NCBI RefSeq assembly: GCF_003626975.1
Contig: NZ_CP032616.1
Location: forward strand, 930,001 to 994,000
Direction: 5' to 3'
DNA: 64,000 bases
From: Pseudomonas sp. DY-1
Lineage (GTDB): Bacteria > Pseudomonadota > Gammaproteobacteria > Pseudomonadales > Pseudomonadaceae
The notes under the pieces were generated by a model. That model did not search any database, was not told the origin of the DNA, and worked only from the letters and a program-made list of their open reading frames with translations. The position numbers and the translations under genes were made by a program. Of this stretch, positions 16,635 to 25,867 are shown one piece after another; the first letter of the stretch is position 1, and every line of letters begins with the position of its first letter.

Positions 16635-16686
16635 TAGAACCCGTGCTCTAGCCAGTCTGCGTCGAGCAACTCCCTCCTCAAACCGT

Positions 16687-16730
16687 TGGGCAGACCTTTG
16701 GTCTGCCTGGCGAATGAATTCGCCCCCACC
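16687..16730. repeat. Intergenic repeat, GCGAATGAATTCGC type (copy 2)
   Basis: Second copy of the repeat at 7345-7388: GGGCAGACC, GGTCTGC, TGGCGAATGAATTCGCCCC in the same order with the loop changed (TTT for GCA). Confidence 0.7.
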
Positions 16731-16753
16731 GGAAATCCATCCCCCAGCCGGTC

Positions 16754-16897
16754 TCAGTCCCAATCATCCGGCTTCTTGTCCTTGCTCGGCGCCTTGTCGC
16801 TGATGCGTTTCACGTCTGCCGCCGGAACCTGCTCCGGCGGCTGGCTCGGGCCCTGGGGTTTGGGCGCGGGCGTGCGTACGTTGGGGTCGCTGTTCAT
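16754..16897 (-). CDS. Small proline/lysine-rich hypothetical protein
   Basis: A 47-residue protein that is rich in proline and charged residues and likely unstructured ([16 protein letters not shown], then [16 protein letters not shown]). It has no membrane segment. GGAGGTG lies 6 bases upstream of the ATG at 16897, an unusually strong ribosome-binding site for a tiny frame, and this decides the start; an in-frame ATG at 16939 is less well placed. I do not recognise a family. Confidence 0.55.
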   Translation of the reverse strand: MNSDPNVRTPAPKPQGPSQPPEQVPAADVKRISDKAPSKDKKPDDWD

Positions 16898-17049
16898 CAC
16901 GGGCACCTCCGGTTTCTCTGTCTCGTAAGCCCAGCACATGGTGGCGTATCGCGCTGGCCACTGGTCGCCCGGCGGGTTTCATCGGCTGGACGCTGCCTTT
17001 GCCAAGGCAGGGCCTAGACTGGAAGCCATCGCCACAAGGAGGCAGGGCC

Positions 17050-18534
17050 ATGAGCAGCAACGTTGACCTGAACCAGCGACCACCCTACGACCCGGTGATC
17101 GAGACCATTGCGGACTACGTGCTGAATTACCGGGTGGAGTCTGCGGAGGCGCTGGACACGGCCCGCAACTGCCTGATGGACAGCCTCGGTTGCGCACTGA
17201 TGGCATTGCGCTTTCCCGAGTGCTCCAAGTTGCTCGGACCACTGGTCGAAGGTACCCAGGTTCCCCAGGGTGCAAGGGTGCCGGGCACCGCCTACCGGAT
17301 GGACCCGGTCAAAGCGGCCTGGGACCTTGGCGCGATGATCCGTTGGCTGGACTTCAACGACACCTGGCTGGCAGCGGAGTGGGCGCACCCGTCCGACAAC
17401 CTGGGTGGCATCCTTGCGGTGGCCGACCACCTGTCGCAAAGGCGCGTGGCCAGGGGCGAGTCGCCGCTGAGCATGCGCCTGGTGCTGGAGGCCATGGTCA
17501 AGGCCCATGAGATACAGGGCGTCATGGCCCTGGAGAATTCCTTCAACCGCGTCGGGCTGGATCACGTGGTGCTGGTCAAGCTGGCGTCCACCGCGGTCTG
17601 CGCCTGGTTGATGGGCGCCAGTCGCGAGCAGATGCTCTCGGCCATCTCCCATGCCCTGGTGGATGGCCAGGCCCTGCGCACCTACCGCCATGCGCCAAAT
17701 GCCGGTTCGCGCAAGTCGTGGGCGGCGGGTGATGCCACCAGTCGGGGAGTACGCCTGGCCGATATCGCCATGCGGGGCGAGATGGGTGTCCCCGGCGTGC
17801 TCAGTGCACCCCAATGGGGCTTCTACGACGTGTCCTATAGCCACACCAACAAGGACCTGGCCACCAAGCCACTGGAAAAACACCACTTCAGCCTGCCGCA
17901 GGCGTTTGGCAGCTACGTGATGGAAAACATCTTGTTCAAGGTCAGCTATCCCGCCGAATTCCACGGCCAGACAGCCTGCGAAGCGGCGGTGCGGTTGCAC
18001 CCCCTGGTGCGCAATCGCATCACGGAGATCGACCGCATCGTCATCACCACCCAGGAATCGGCCATTCGCATCATTTCCAAGGAAGGCGCCCTGGCCAACG
18101 CAGCCGACCGCGACCATTGCCTGCAGTACATGACTGCGGTTGCCCTGGCCTACGGCGACCTGACGGCCGAGCACTACGAAGATGACTTCCACCAGTCCCA
18201 TCCGATCATCGACCGCCTGCGCGAATGCATGGAGGTGGTCGAAGACCCACGTTACAGCCGTGAGTACCTGGAGGCGGACAAGCGGTCCATCGCCAATGCC
18301 GTGCAGGTTTTCTACAAGGACGGCCGTCACACCGAGAAGGTGGAGGTTGAGTACCCCATGGGCCATCGTCGCCGGCGCAATGAGGGCATGCCGTTGCTGG
18401 AAAACAAGTACAAGGCCAGCCTGGCGACCCGCTTTGCCCCCCATCGCTGCGCGCAAATCCTGACCTTGTGCAAGGACCAGGCGGCCCTGGAGGCGATGCC
18501 GGTCGACCGTTTCGTGGAACTCTTCGTTGGCTAG
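17050..18534 (+). CDS. prpD: 2-Methylcitrate dehydratase (MmgE/PrpD family)
   Basis: A 494-residue cytosolic enzyme that dehydrates 2-methylcitrate in propionyl-CoA catabolism. The size equals that of Pseudomonas PrpD, and characteristic blocks are [56 protein letters not shown] and [20 protein letters not shown] precedes the ATG at 17050; an upstream start would add 17 residues lacking family similarity. None of prpB, prpC, acnD or prpF is near, so this may be a second copy separate from the main prp operon. Confidence 0.9.
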   Translation: MSSNVDLNQRPPYDPVIETIADYVLNYRVESAEALDTARNCLMDSLGCALMALRFPECSKLLGPLVEGTQVPQGARVPGTAYRMDPVKAAWDLGAMIRWLDFNDTWLAAEWAHPSDNLGGILAVADHLSQRRVARGESPLSMRLVLEAMVKAHEIQGVMALENSFNRVGLDHVVLVKLASTAVCAWLMGASREQMLSAISHALVDGQALRTYRHAPNAGSRKSWAAGDATSRGVRLADIAMRGEMGVPGVLSAPQWGFYDVSYSHTNKDLATKPLEKHHFSLPQAFGSYVMENILFKVSYPAEFHGQTACEAAVRLHPLVRNRITEIDRIVITTQESAIRIISKEGALANAADRDHCLQYMTAVALAYGDLTAEHYEDDFHQSHPIIDRLRECMEVVEDPRYSREYLEADKRSIANAVQVFYKDGRHTEKVEVEYPMGHRRRRNEGMPLLENKYKASLATRFAPHRCAQILTLCKDQAALEAMPVDRFVELFVG

Positions 18535-18619
18535 ATGACCCAGTGTGAAGGGAGCCCGGACCGGAACTCCCTGGCGGGGCTCGCCGGTTATTCACCTGCG
18601 AGGCTCCAATGCAGTCGCA

Positions 18620-18946
18620 TCAATCGTCGTAATGGTCGCGCCCGCGGCACACCTTTTCCTTGTCGAAGACTTCTCTGGACGCGTCGATGCGTACCCGACA
18701 GGGACCGTCACGGTAGTCGCGGTGCCAGTCGCCACGGCGCCAGGTCTTGCCGCGTCCGTCCGGGCAGCGGATGACCTTCCGGTAGTAGCCGCGGTCGGTA
18801 ATCTCCTTCACCCGGCAGGGGCCGTCGCGGTAGTGCTCGACCCGGCCATCATCCCTGTCCCGTCTGTGGTCGGCCTGGGCACTCTGCACGGTGCCGGCAA
18901 GGGTTGCGACCAGAATGAACACACCCACTAGCGGGCCTGTTTTCAT
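18620..18946 (-). CDS. Exported cysteine-containing hypothetical protein with internal repeat
   Basis: A 108-residue protein with a signal peptide (MKTGPLVGVFILVATLAGTVQSAQA). The mature part is rich in Arg, Asp and Tyr and holds the word YRDGPCRV twice (residues about 39-46 and 78-85), each followed by a stretch with another cysteine (VIRCPDGRG and EKVCRGRD). This suggests two small disulfide-linked units in the periplasm. GAGGTAA precedes the ATG at 18946. Family not recognised. Confidence 0.7.
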   Translation of the reverse strand: MKTGPLVGVFILVATLAGTVQSAQADHRRDRDDGRVEHYRDGPCRVKEITDRGYYRKVIRCPDGRGKTWRRGDWHRDYRDGPCRVRIDASREVFDKEKVCRGRDHYDD

Positions 18947-19146
18947 TGCTTTACCTCGATTCCGATACGACTGGAGTTGGCCAGTGACCACGCGCTCATC
19001 GCGATACTCGACCTGGCGACGATTAAGACCGCGCGGCGGCAGTTTTGCTCCGTGGTGCAGCGCGTCCGAACGAGGTACGGGGGAGGGTGGTCATACCTAT
19101 ACTTATGGAACCTGGGCCGACTGGCCCACGGGGCGGGCAAACCTTC

Positions 19147-20241
19147 ATGAGCGCTGCGCAAGTTCCCCTTGGAATCCGAGTGGAACAGGTGCCCGGCAGG
19201 CTCCTCGGAACCCCGGGTATGCTGCTTTCGATGTTGATCGTCATCCTTGCGCTGACGCTCGGCGGGTGCGCGTCGAAACCGGTACCACCTCCGGTGGTGG
19301 TCTCCCAGGCCACCTGGCGACAAGTTGACCGGGACATCGCAGCCGCCTCGCTTGCCGCCACCAGCCAGGCCCGTCGCTACGCCCAGGACTCCATGGATCA
19401 CTGGATGGACCTGATCTACCAGCGAACCGATAGCGAGTTCCTCCCCTGGTTCTCCAGTTTCTGGACCCGCAAGTGGCTGAGCATGAAAGTGGGCTGGTAT
19501 CGCCTGAGCTCTGACGGCGAACGGGAACAAACGGTGAACCGGCTGGCCGCCTACCTGCAGGAGGAATACGACGAGCAGGTGCTGCAGCCGGTTGCCCGCG
19601 AACTGGATCCGGACGACATCATGGAGCAGACCACGCGTACCTACGTCCAGCAGCTCGACGAACGCCTGCAACTGATACCCCAGCGTTTCGGCGTGCCCGG
19701 CGACCAGTTCAACCAGCATTTACAGCAGATCCCGGCCATCGAAATGGCGCCTCCGGGCAAGAGTGCCTCCCTCTACCAGGTCCTTAGGGCTGACCCGCTG
19801 GAGGAACTGCCGGCCTATGCCTCGCTCATGGACCGGATTCGCAATGCGCCGAGCGGCGCCGGCGCCTGGACTACCGACGACGGGTTGTCGCGCATCACTC
19901 GCGACACCAGCGCGCAGCTGGAGTCGGAATTGGCTACCAGCGGTGCCGCCAGTGTCGTCACCAGCTTCATGGGGCGAGTCGCGGGGCCTGTGTTGTCCCT
20001 TGGCTTCACTGGTATCAGCGCCATGCTCCACGAGGAAGGGCGGGCTGATCGTGAAGCCACCTTGCGCAAGAGCCTCAACGAAGCCTTCGACGAAGAATGG
20101 CTGGAGATGATGCGCAATCCGGAAGTGGGTGTGATGGCCGGGGTGATCCACTTGTCCGGGCAGGTGGAAGGCAGCCTGACGCAAATCAGGACCCAGCCCA
20201 TCCAGTTCCAGCCGCTGCCGCGAGTGATGCCTGCCGAGTAA
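19147..20241 (+). CDS. Predicted lipoprotein of unknown function
   Basis: A protein of 364 residues with a lipobox LTLGGC at the end of a hydrophobic stretch (LLSMLIVILALTLGGCASKP), so it is likely attached to a membrane through a lipidated cysteine. The ATG at 19147 gives a long n-region of about 41 residues; an ATG at 19219 would start directly at the hydrophobic core. The mature part is helical and Gln/Glu-rich with a second hydrophobic patch (GAASVVTSFMGRVAGPVLSLGFTGIS) near residues 258-283. I do not recognise a family. It is followed by a 232-bp gap containing a regulatory box. Confidence 0.72.
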   Translation: MSAAQVPLGIRVEQVPGRLLGTPGMLLSMLIVILALTLGGCASKPVPPPVVVSQATWRQVDRDIAAASLAATSQARRYAQDSMDHWMDLIYQRTDSEFLPWFSSFWTRKWLSMKVGWYRLSSDGEREQTVNRLAAYLQEEYDEQVLQPVARELDPDDIMEQTTRTYVQQLDERLQLIPQRFGVPGDQFNQHLQQIPAIEMAPPGKSASLYQVLRADPLEELPAYASLMDRIRNAPSGAGAWTTDDGLSRITRDTSAQLESELATSGAASVVTSFMGRVAGPVLSLGFTGISAMLHEEGRADREATLRKSLNEAFDEEWLEMMRNPEVGVMAGVIHLSGQVEGSLTQIRTQPIQFQPLPRVMPAE

Positions 20242-20356
20242 ACTGCCAATTCGTCGGCCGGGGGCTGGCGCTACTCCCTGGATTCCACCTGTCGAACACC
20301 GATTGCACCACTGAGTTTCGCGGCGCGACCGGTGCTTTTCCGCTGCGCGGTTGTGC

Positions 20357-20399
20357 CTGTCACGAAATGCGAAGCAGCTGACGCCCTATGAGAAGCAGC
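20357..20399 (+). promoter_or_regulatory. Regulon box A, direct-repeat AraC-type site
   Basis: A block of 40 bases (20357-20396) is identical at 35 positions to the block at 28375-28414. Shared words are CTGTCA, GAAATGCGAAG, GCTGACG and CTATGAGAAGC in the same spacing. Within it GAAGCAGC occurs at 20371-20378 and again at 20392-20399, 21 bp apart, two helical turns, the typical layout of AraC-family activator sites. It lies about 75 bp upstream of the first gene of operon 1. The likely ligand-responsive activator is the AraC-type protein at 27120-28133. Confidence 0.7.
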
Positions 20400-20473
20400 C
20401 GCAGGGGGGGATGCCTAGAGTCCAATCCATGGGTCCGTGACCCGACTACAAGAATCCAGATTGGAGATAAGGC

Positions 20474-21454
20474 ATGGCCAAAGCGGTTCGGTTTTATGAA
20501 GCTGGGGGGCCGGAAGTACTTCGTTATGAAGAGGTCGAGGTTGCTGATCCTGGTCCGGGCGAAGTTCGTATTCGCCACGTCGCCGTGGGCCTGAACTACG
20601 CCGACACCTATTTCCGCAACGGTACCTATCCCATTCCGCTGCCCAACGGCATTGGCGTCGAAGCCGCCGGTGTGGTCGTGGCGGTCGGCGCGGGCGTGAC
20701 CAATGTCGCCCTGGGCGACCGGGTCACCTACACCGGCTTCCTGAACACCCTCGGCGCCTACAGCACCGAGCGCCTGGTGTCTGCCGCGCCGCTGATCAAG
20801 CTGCCCGAGACCATCGCCTTCGAAACCGCCGCGGCCATGACCATGCGCGGTCTGACCTCCGCCTACCTGATGCGTCGCATCTACGACTTCAAGGAAGGCG
20901 ACAGCATCCTCCTGCATGCCGCTGCCGGCGGTGTCGGCCTGATCGTCTCGCAGTGGGCGAAGCTGCTCGGCTTGACCGTGATCGGCACCGTGTCCACCGA
21001 GGCCAAGGCGGAAGTCGCCCGCTTCCATGGTTGCGATCACGTTATCAACTACAGCGAAGAAGACATCGCCCAGCGTGTGCGTGAACTGACGGGTGGCCGC
21101 GGCGTCGACGTCGTGTTCGACAGCGTGGGCAAGAACACCTTCAACGCGTCCCTGGATTCGCTCCGCCGCCGCGGCCTGCTGGTGTGCGTCGGTACTGCGT
21201 CGGGTCCCGTACCAGCCTTCGATCCGGTCCTGCTGGCCATGAAGGGTTCGCTGTTCGTCACCCGTCCGGCCCTGGCCGACTACATTGCCGACCCGGCGGA
21301 GAAGGCTGAGCTGGTGGGCGAGCTGTTCGATCACGTCGGCAGCGGTCGCATCAAGATCGATATCAACCAGCACTACGCGCTGGAAGATGCGGTCCAGGCC
21401 CATCGGGATCTTGAATCGCGCAAGACCACCGGTTCGTCCATCTTCGTCATCTGA
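20474..21454 (+). CDS. NADPH:quinone oxidoreductase-like zinc-less dehydrogenase
   Basis: A 326-residue cytoplasmic medium-chain dehydrogenase of the QOR group. The N-terminal domain has GEVRIRHVAVGLNYADTYFRNG, and the NADPH-binding loop is HAAAGGVGLIVSQWAKLLG near residues 145-163. It lacks the zinc ligands of alcohol dehydrogenases. It could reduce a quinone or an enone intermediate of the pathway encoded downstream. It is the first gene of a seven-gene operon and GGAG precedes its ATG. The next gene starts 11 bp after its stop. Confidence 0.88.
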   Translation: MAKAVRFYEAGGPEVLRYEEVEVADPGPGEVRIRHVAVGLNYADTYFRNGTYPIPLPNGIGVEAAGVVVAVGAGVTNVALGDRVTYTGFLNTLGAYSTERLVSAAPLIKLPETIAFETAAAMTMRGLTSAYLMRRIYDFKEGDSILLHAAAGGVGLIVSQWAKLLGLTVIGTVSTEAKAEVARFHGCDHVINYSEEDIAQRVRELTGGRGVDVVFDSVGKNTFNASLDSLRRRGLLVCVGTASGPVPAFDPVLLAMKGSLFVTRPALADYIADPAEKAELVGELFDHVGSGRIKIDINQHYALEDAVQAHRDLESRKTTGSSIFVI

Positions 21455-21465
21455 GGTCGCTGGCC

Positions 21466-22314
21466 ATGAAAGTCGAGCAACTTACTTGCGCCATCGGCGC
21501 CGAAATCAGCGGTGTGAACCTGGGCGATGCTTCCCGTGACGACGGCCTGTTCGCCGAAATCAAGGCGCTGCTGCTCAAGCACAAGGTGCTGTTCCTGCGC
21601 GACCAGAAGATCAGTCGTGCCGAGCACGTGGCCTTCGCCCGCCGCTTCGGCGAGCTGGAAGACCATCCGGTGGCCGGCAGCGATCCGGAACACCCGGGCC
21701 TGGTCCGTATCTACAAGGACCCGGATCAGCCCAACGACCGCTACGAGAACGCCTGGCACACCGATGCCACCTGGCGCGACGCACCGCCCATGGGCTGCGT
21801 GCTGCGCTGCGTGGAGTGCCCGCCGGTCGGTGGCGACACCATGTGGGCGAACATGGCGTTGGCCTACGAAAAGCTGCCTGAAGACGTGAAGCAGCGTATC
21901 GAGGGCCTGCGCGCCCGCCACAGCATCGAAGCGAGCTTCGGTGCGGCCATGCCCGCCGAGAAGCGCCTGGCGCTCAAGGCCATGTACCCGGACGCCGAGC
22001 ATCCGGTGGTGCGCATCCACCCGGAAACCGGCGAGAAGGTGCTGTTCGTCAATGCCTTCGCCACCCACTTCACCAACTTCCACACGCCTGAGCGCGTGCG
22101 CTACGGCCAGGACTACAGCATGGGCGGCAGCGACCTGCTGCGCTACCTGGTCAGCCAGGCCTACATCCCGGAATACCAGGTGCGCTGGCGCTGGCAGAAG
22201 AACAGCGTGGCGATCTGGGACAACCGCTCTACCCAGCATTACGCCGTGATGGATTACCCGCCCTGCGTTCGCAAGATGGAACGCGCCGGAATCATCGGCG
22301 ACAAGACTTTCTGA
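21466..22314 (+). CDS. TauD/TfdA family Fe(II)/2-oxoglutarate dioxygenase
   Basis: A 282-residue non-heme iron dioxygenase. The iron ligands are His98 and Asp100 (NAWHTDATW) and His258 (STQHYAV); Arg269 is placed to bind 2-oxoglutarate. Members split sulfonates, aryloxyacetates, carnitine-like amines and other compounds by hydroxylation, so the substrate cannot be read off. The YeiH-type anion carrier in the same operon would fit sulfite release from a sulfonate, but this is only inference. Same strand and tight spacing with the oxidoreductase gene. Confidence 0.88.
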   Translation: MKVEQLTCAIGAEISGVNLGDASRDDGLFAEIKALLLKHKVLFLRDQKISRAEHVAFARRFGELEDHPVAGSDPEHPGLVRIYKDPDQPNDRYENAWHTDATWRDAPPMGCVLRCVECPPVGGDTMWANMALAYEKLPEDVKQRIEGLRARHSIEASFGAAMPAEKRLALKAMYPDAEHPVVRIHPETGEKVLFVNAFATHFTNFHTPERVRYGQDYSMGGSDLLRYLVSQAYIPEYQVRWRWQKNSVAIWDNRSTQHYAVMDYPPCVRKMERAGIIGDKTF

Positions 22315-22384
22315 CCACTGATCCGTCCGGCCGGAACTATCCGGCCGGGGTCCCCTGAACAAGAACTTACCGAGGACACCCACC

Positions 22385-23437
22385 ATGCAATTCTTCGACG
22401 ATTCCCTGCACCCTGAAAATATGGAAAAGGTGGTCATCACCGTGGCGCCCTATGGCCCCGAGTGGATGCCGGCAGACTTCCCGGAAGACATCCCGGTGAC
22501 CATGGACGAGCAGGTCCAGAAAGCCGTCGATTGCTATGAAGCGGGCGCCACTGTGCTGCACCTGCACGTGCGTGAACTCGATGGCACCGGCTCCAAGCGC
22601 CTGTCCAAGTTCAATGAACTGATCGCCGGTGTGCGTGAAGCCGTGCCGGACATGATCATCCAGGTGGGCGGCTCCATCTCCTTCGCCCCCGAGGGCGAAG
22701 GTGAAGCAGCCAAGTGGCTGTCCGACGACACCCGCCACATGCTGGCCGAACTGACTCCGAAGCCGGACCAGGTCACCGTGGCCATCAACACCACCCAGAT
22801 GAACATCATGGAGCTGCTCTATCCGGAGTACCTGAAAGGCACCTCCCTGGAGAACCCGGTCTACCAGGCCGCCTACAGCGAAATGACCGTGCCTGCCGGC
22901 CCGGCCTGGGTCGAGGAACACCTCAAGCGCCTGATGGCCAACGGCATCCAGCCGCACTTCCAGCTCACCGGCATGCATGCTCTGGAAACCCTCGAGCGCC
23001 TGGTGCGCAAGGGTGTCTACAAGGGTCCGCTGAACCTGACCTGGATCGGCATTGGTGGCGGCTTCGATGGCCCCAACCCGTTCAACTTCTTCAACTTCAT
23101 TCACCGCGCCCCGAACGGTGGCACCCTCACCGCCGAGTCGCTGCTGAAGAACGTCCTGCCGTTCAACACCATGGCGCTCGCGATGGGCCTGCACCCGCGT
23201 GTCGGCATCGAGGACACCATCATCGACCAGCACGGCAAGCGCTTCTCGTCCGTGCAGCAGATCCAGCAGACCGTGCGCATCGCCCACGAACTGGGTCGCG
23301 AAATCGCGTCCGGCAAGGAAGCGCGCGAGATCTACAAGATCGGCGTCGAGTACAAGGACGTGGAAGAGACCCTGCGCATGAACGGTATGGCACCGAACCG
23401 CCAGCCGGGTCAGAAACACGTGCCCATGCGTACCTGA
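22385..23437 (+). CDS. Beta-keto acid cleavage enzyme (BKACE/Kce family)
   Basis: A 350-residue TIM-barrel zinc enzyme of the DUF849 family. These enzymes convert a beta-keto acid plus acetyl-CoA into acetoacetate and a new CoA ester. The zinc-binding pair lies in TVLHLHVRE (His59 and His61), and a barrel strand carries TWIGIGGGFDGPNPFNFF. Longer than Kce (about 275 residues), with an N-terminal extension of about 10 residues and extra C-terminal sequence. In this operon it probably cleaves the keto acid generated by the dioxygenase/oxidoreductase steps. Confidence 0.88.
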   Translation: MQFFDDSLHPENMEKVVITVAPYGPEWMPADFPEDIPVTMDEQVQKAVDCYEAGATVLHLHVRELDGTGSKRLSKFNELIAGVREAVPDMIIQVGGSISFAPEGEGEAAKWLSDDTRHMLAELTPKPDQVTVAINTTQMNIMELLYPEYLKGTSLENPVYQAAYSEMTVPAGPAWVEEHLKRLMANGIQPHFQLTGMHALETLERLVRKGVYKGPLNLTWIGIGGGFDGPNPFNFFNFIHRAPNGGTLTAESLLKNVLPFNTMALAMGLHPRVGIEDTIIDQHGKRFSSVQQIQQTVRIAHELGREIASGKEAREIYKIGVEYKDVEETLRMNGMAPNRQPGQKHVPMRT

Positions 23438-23550
23438 CCGGCGTAGCCAGAAGGGCCGGCCCACAAAGTCGGCCCCGGCGGGGCGCTAACCGCGCTTCCG
23501 CCAGCTAGCGTGACAAAAACAACTACACGCACAGATTCAAGGTAACCGCG

Positions 23551-24852
23551 ATGGCCTTTCATTCCGCTGCCACCGCCGATTTCGATCAATCGGCCGTGCA
23601 CGTCCCCCGCACCTACGCCTGGGTAGTCTTCGCCCTGACGTTCGGCCTGCTGATTTCCGACTACATGTCGCGGCAGGTGCTCAACGCAGTATTCCCGCTG
23701 CTCAAATCCGAATGGACGCTCACCGATTCCCAGCTTGGCCTGCTCAGCGGCATCGTCGCGCTGATGGTGGGGCTGCTGACTTTCCCGCTATCGCTTCTGG
23801 CGGACCGCTGGGGGCGAGTGAAGAGCCTGGTGTTGATGGCCATGCTCTGGAGCCTGGCAACTCTGGGTTGCGGCCTGGCGAAGAACTACGAGCATATGTT
23901 CATCGCCCGCTTCCTGGTGGGCGTGGGCGAGGCGGCCTATGGCAGTGTCGGCATCGCAGTGGTGCTGTCGGTGTTCCCCCGCGAGATGCGCGCCACCATC
24001 ACTGGCGCCTTCATGGCCGGTGGCATGTTCGGCTCGGTACTGGGCATGGCCCTGGGCGGCGTCCTGGCACAACACCTGGGTTGGCGCTGGTCCTTCGCCG
24101 GCATGGCGGTCTTCGGCCTGGCGCTGGCGCTGGTCTATCCGCTGGTGGTCAAGCAGTCGCGCATCGGTAGTCCGCTGCCGGCGCCGAGCGCAACGGACGA
24201 GTTCCCTTGCCGCCGCCCACTGAAAACCCTGTTCGCCAGCCGCTCGGTGATCGCCGCCTACGTCGGCAGCGGCTTGCAGCTGTTCGTCGGTGCAGCGGTG
24301 ATGGTGTGGTTCCCCAGCTACCTCAATCGCTACTACCAGATGGGCACCGACAAGGCCGGTGCTGTCGCGGCCATCATCGTGCTCACCGGCGGTGCCGGCA
24401 TGATCGTCTGCGGCATTCTCAGTGATCGCCTGTGCCGCAATGCCCCGGACCGCAAGATCGCCCTGGCCATCGCCTACTGCCTGATCAGTTGCGTGCTGCT
24501 GTCGGTGGCCTTCCAGATGGCACCCGGCGTACCACAGTTGGTAACCATCGCCCTGGCCATGCTGGTGGCGACCGGCACGTCCGGCCCAGCCGGCGCCATG
24601 GTCGCCAACCTGACCCACTACTCGATCCATGGCACCGCGTTCGCCACCCTGACTTTGGCCAACAACCTGCTTGGCCTGGCGCCCGGACCCTATGTCACTG
24701 GCGTACTGGCCGACCACTTCGGCCTGGATCGCGCCTTCCAGTTGATTCCGTTGATCAGCATCGCAGCGGCCCTGGTGTTCTGGTACGGCAAGCGCCACTA
24801 CCAGAAGGACATTCAGAAGCTCTCGCCGCTGATGGCAAGTGAGGAACGTTAA
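23551..24852 (+). CDS. MFS transporter (organic anion/aromatic acid type)
   Basis: A 433-residue inner-membrane carrier with about 12 predicted helices. The loop 2-3 signature is LADRWGRVKSLVLMAMLWS, and the helix 4-5 region reads RFLVGVGEAAYGS, which is typical of the anion:proton symporter branch. It likely imports the substrate of the operon. Its TAA stop overlaps the ATG of the next gene by one base. Confidence 0.88.
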   Translation: MAFHSAATADFDQSAVHVPRTYAWVVFALTFGLLISDYMSRQVLNAVFPLLKSEWTLTDSQLGLLSGIVALMVGLLTFPLSLLADRWGRVKSLVLMAMLWSLATLGCGLAKNYEHMFIARFLVGVGEAAYGSVGIAVVLSVFPREMRATITGAFMAGGMFGSVLGMALGGVLAQHLGWRWSFAGMAVFGLALALVYPLVVKQSRIGSPLPAPSATDEFPCRRPLKTLFASRSVIAAYVGSGLQLFVGAAVMVWFPSYLNRYYQMGTDKAGAVAAIIVLTGGAGMIVCGILSDRLCRNAPDRKIALAIAYCLISCVLLSVAFQMAPGVPQLVTIALAMLVATGTSGPAGAMVANLTHYSIHGTAFATLTLANNLLGLAPGPYVTGVLADHFGLDRAFQLIPLISIAAALVFWYGKRHYQKDIQKLSPLMASEER

Positions 24853-25520
24853 TGAAACCGCTGTTGGTCGAAATGACTTTCGACTTTATCTGTCCCTGGT
24901 GCCTGATCGGCAAGCGCAACCTGGAGAAGGCTCTGGGCCAACTCTCCGCGACGCGGCTGGATGTCGCCGTCGAGCTTCGCTGGAAAGGCGTACAACTGCT
25001 GCCTGACCTGCCGGCCCAGGGTGTGCCCTTCATGGAGTTCTACCTGCAGCGGCTCGGCAGTGAGGAGATGGTGCGCGCGCGCCAGGAACAGGTACGGGAA
25101 GCCGCCTACCACGCTGACGTGGATGTGGATCTGCAACGCATCGCGACCATGCCCAACACCGCCAACGCGCACCGCCTGCTGGCGCTGGCCACGGAGCAGG
25201 GCAGTGCGCGTCAGGTCGACGCATTGCTGGAGCGCCTGTTCGCCAGCTACTTCCAGAACGGCGAGGACATTGGCAGCAGCGAGCTGTTGCTGCGCCTGGC
25301 CAGGCAATGCGGCTTCGATCCGCGTCGCCTCGAAGCGGTGCTGTTCGACGATGGTCGTCCCTTTGTCGGGCGTGAGGTGGTTCCGGCGAACCAGGCCGTG
25401 CCGTCCTTCACGATCGACGAGCGCCCGTCCCTGGCCGGTGCCCAGCCGCCATGGTTGATGCTGGCCCAGTTGCAACGGGCACTGGAGCTGCGTCCGCTGG
25501 CGGAGGCCCGTCGGGCATGA
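24852..25520 (+). CDS. DsbA/FrnE-family oxidoreductase with CPWC motif
   Basis: A 222-residue cytoplasmic protein of the DsbA-like fold (FrnE/2-hydroxychromene-2-carboxylate isomerase group). The redox motif FICPWCLIGKR gives Cys14 and Cys17. The C-terminal region ends with VPSFTIDERPSLAGAQPP, the usual cis-proline region. Chromene isomerases normally lack the CxxC pair, so a thiol-disulfide or glutathione-type reaction is more likely. Translation is coupled to the genes on both sides by overlaps of 1 and 4 bp. Confidence 0.83.
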   Translation: MKPLLVEMTFDFICPWCLIGKRNLEKALGQLSATRLDVAVELRWKGVQLLPDLPAQGVPFMEFYLQRLGSEEMVRARQEQVREAAYHADVDVDLQRIATMPNTANAHRLLALATEQGSARQVDALLERLFASYFQNGEDIGSSELLLRLARQCGFDPRRLEAVLFDDGRPFVGREVVPANQAVPSFTIDERPSLAGAQPPWLMLAQLQRALELRPLAEARRA

Positions 25521-25867
25521 GCCAGTGTGTGGAAGTACCCGCGGAAAAGTTGCCGCCCGTGGGTGGGCGCAGTCTGTTTCGCCATGACGGCAAGTCGCTG
25601 GTGCTGTTCAACCAGAACGGCGAGATCTACGCCATCGACGAAGGCTGCCCACACAACGGCGCCTCGTTGTTCAGCGGTCGGCTGGAGGGGCGTCTGCTGC
25701 GCTGCCCGGCCCACGGCCTGCGCTTTGACCTGGCCACCGGGTGCGTCCCTGGCGTGAGCGGTTTTGGTGTTGCCACCTATGCGGTGGAGCTGCAGCAGGG
25801 CCGTTGTTTCATCGATCTATCGCGGCCGCGTCCGCAGGAATCAATCGTATGTCTGCAACAGCAATAA
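25517..25867 (+). CDS. Rieske [2Fe-2S] ferredoxin-like protein
   Basis: A 116-residue soluble Rieske protein. The cluster ligands are Cys44-Pro-His46 (DEGCPHNG) and Cys63-Pro-Ala-His66 (LLRCPAHGLRFD). Alone it would transfer electrons to an oxygenase; here its partner may be the oxidoreductase of the same operon. The ATG at 25517 overlaps the stop of the DsbA-like gene, and its own 3' end overlaps the carrier gene by 19 bp, so the start upstream at 25451 is rejected. Confidence 0.9.
   Translation: MSQCVEVPAEKLPPVGGRSLFRHDGKSLVLFNQNGEIYAIDEGCPHNGASLFSGRLEGRLLRCPAHGLRFDLATGCVPGVSGFGVATYAVELQQGRCFIDLSRPRPQESIVCLQQQ

Noticed and set aside
17014..18456. A 480-codon frame opposite prpD
   Set aside because: Antisense shadow; prpD matches its family along the whole length.
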